This document shows positions 5,178 through 5,720 of a stretch of DNA of 5,720 nt, one piece after another. The translations under genes were made by a program, and so were the position numbers. Each line of letters begins with the position of its first letter. Within the stretch, counting starts at the first letter, position 1. The notes beneath the pieces were generated by a model that saw only the letters and a list, made by a program, of their open reading frames with translations, was not told the DNA's origin and made no database searches. Source of the stretch: RGIG5270 sp045657185 (GTDB taxonomy: Bacteria > Verrucomicrobiota > Lentisphaeria > Victivallales > Victivallaceae); NCBI GenBank assembly GCA_045657185.1, contig JAZOSO010000053.1:1-5720 (forward strand). Reading direction: 5' to 3'.

Positions 5178-5720
5178 ATGAGTTTTACTGATGGATTGAG
5201 CCGTCTGAGAGACGCTCTCGGTATCACCCCGAAAGCAAAAACCCGTATTGTCGGTGACTTTATAACCAAAGTCAATCTGCCGTCTGTCATGGGCAGACGC
5301 GATGCGGCATACGATGCGGCATTCAAACTTTCAGAAATGGATATTTTTGCCTGCAATGCTGCGGCACAATCCAAAATCTGTCTCAATATGATGGGTATTC
5401 TCGACCTTGCTATTCAGGATACCAATGCGATTATCAACATTCTCTCCTCTCCCGACACAGTCAGCAGAGAGGAACAATATCTTTTTCTGCAGCAGAACAT
5501 CCGCAATCTGCTCGGCATCTGGGCGCGCATGATAAAAGCCAAAGAATACATGCAAAGCTCCACCAACACCCGCGGCATCGACCCGCTTATCCGTGAAGAA
5601 AATATGCTGGAAAATTTTGAAGTCTCACTCGTCAACCGCATAAAATTCATCTTTCAGGATGCACAGAAACGCGTACTGCGCTACCGCGGCTACATGACAA
5701 AAAGCTTCAGCAAATCATAC
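5178..5720 (+). CDS. Unknown helical protein, 3' end beyond window
   Basis: The frame is open from the ATG at 5178 through the last base of the window (181 codons, no stop), so the C-terminus is missing. I do not recognise the family. The visible part starts MSFTDGLSRLRDALG, has no signal peptide and no clear membrane segment, and reads as mostly alpha-helical. There is an amphipathic hydrophobic stretch at about 66-90 (KICLNMMGILDLAIQDTNAI and following), a charged region near 96-122, and a basic segment at about 153-175 rich in Lys, Arg and Tyr. Codon use resembles gatA, and with the strong ribosome binding site this supports a real gene. It is separated from gatA by a terminator, with no obvious promoter between, so it may be read from a promoter inside gatA or by read-through. 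A cytoplasmic or structural role cannot be chosen. Confidence 0.75.
   Translation, partial: MSFTDGLSRLRDALGITPKAKTRIVGDFITKVNLPSVMGRRDAAYDAAFKLSEMDIFACNAAAQSKICLNMMGILDLAIQDTNAIINILSSPDTVSREEQYLFLQQNIRNLLGIWARMIKAKEYMQSSTNTRGIDPLIREENMLENFEVSLVNRIKFIFQDAQKRVLRYRGYMTKSFSKSY

Noticed and set aside
5205..5219. CTGAGA followed by a small hairpin, resembling a TPP riboswitch core
   Set aside because: It lies inside the coding frame starting at 5178, lacks the other conserved riboswitch arm, and is not upstream of a thiamine gene.

Overview
This 5.7 kb window looks like ordinary chromosome from an anaerobic or fermentative bacterium. It holds two divergently read gene groups separated by a 185 bp AT-rich intergenic region. 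The combination of a long (546 aa) pyrophosphate-type phosphofructokinase, a tRNA-dependent amidotransferase (GatCA) and a thiamine salvage pair suggests a host-associated lineage such as the PVC group (Lentisphaerae/Victivallales-like) or the spirochaetes. This taxonomic guess is weak, because no rRNA or other phylogenetic marker is present.

Layout from left to right. Positions 1-91 are a GC-rich block (about 71% G+C over 1-90) full of short inverted repeats. The composition then drops abruptly to about 36% G+C (91-170). On the minus strand, running right to left, a PnuC-family membrane transporter (1500-805) overlaps by 8 bases a thiamine pyrophosphokinase gene, thiN (812-171). The pairing argues that the transporter carries thiamine (PnuT type) rather than nicotinamide riboside or mononucleotide. 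Together they would import thiamine and trap it as thiamine diphosphate. Positions 1501-1685 are the divergent promoter region. No TPP riboswitch is visible there.

On the plus strand, pfp (1686-3326), gatC (3344-3646) and gatA (3648-5114) are packed with gaps of 17 and 1 bases and probably form one transcript. It ends at a strong intrinsic terminator (5126-5165). pfp encodes a reversible PPi-dependent phosphofructokinase, with the GGDD and PKTIDGD signatures of the PPi-using type. gatC and gatA encode two of the three subunits of the Asp-tRNA(Asn)/Glu-tRNA(Gln) amidotransferase; gatB is not in the window. A further plus-strand gene starts at 5178, only 12 bases beyond the terminator T-tract. 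It runs off the right edge and encodes an unrecognised helical protein.

Most of the window is housekeeping metabolism, and I see no clear undescribed multi-gene system. The points most worth following are the palindromic GC-rich island at the left edge, the terminator that abuts the ribosome binding site of the unknown gene, that unknown gene itself, and the strong CCC-proline codon bias confined to pfp.
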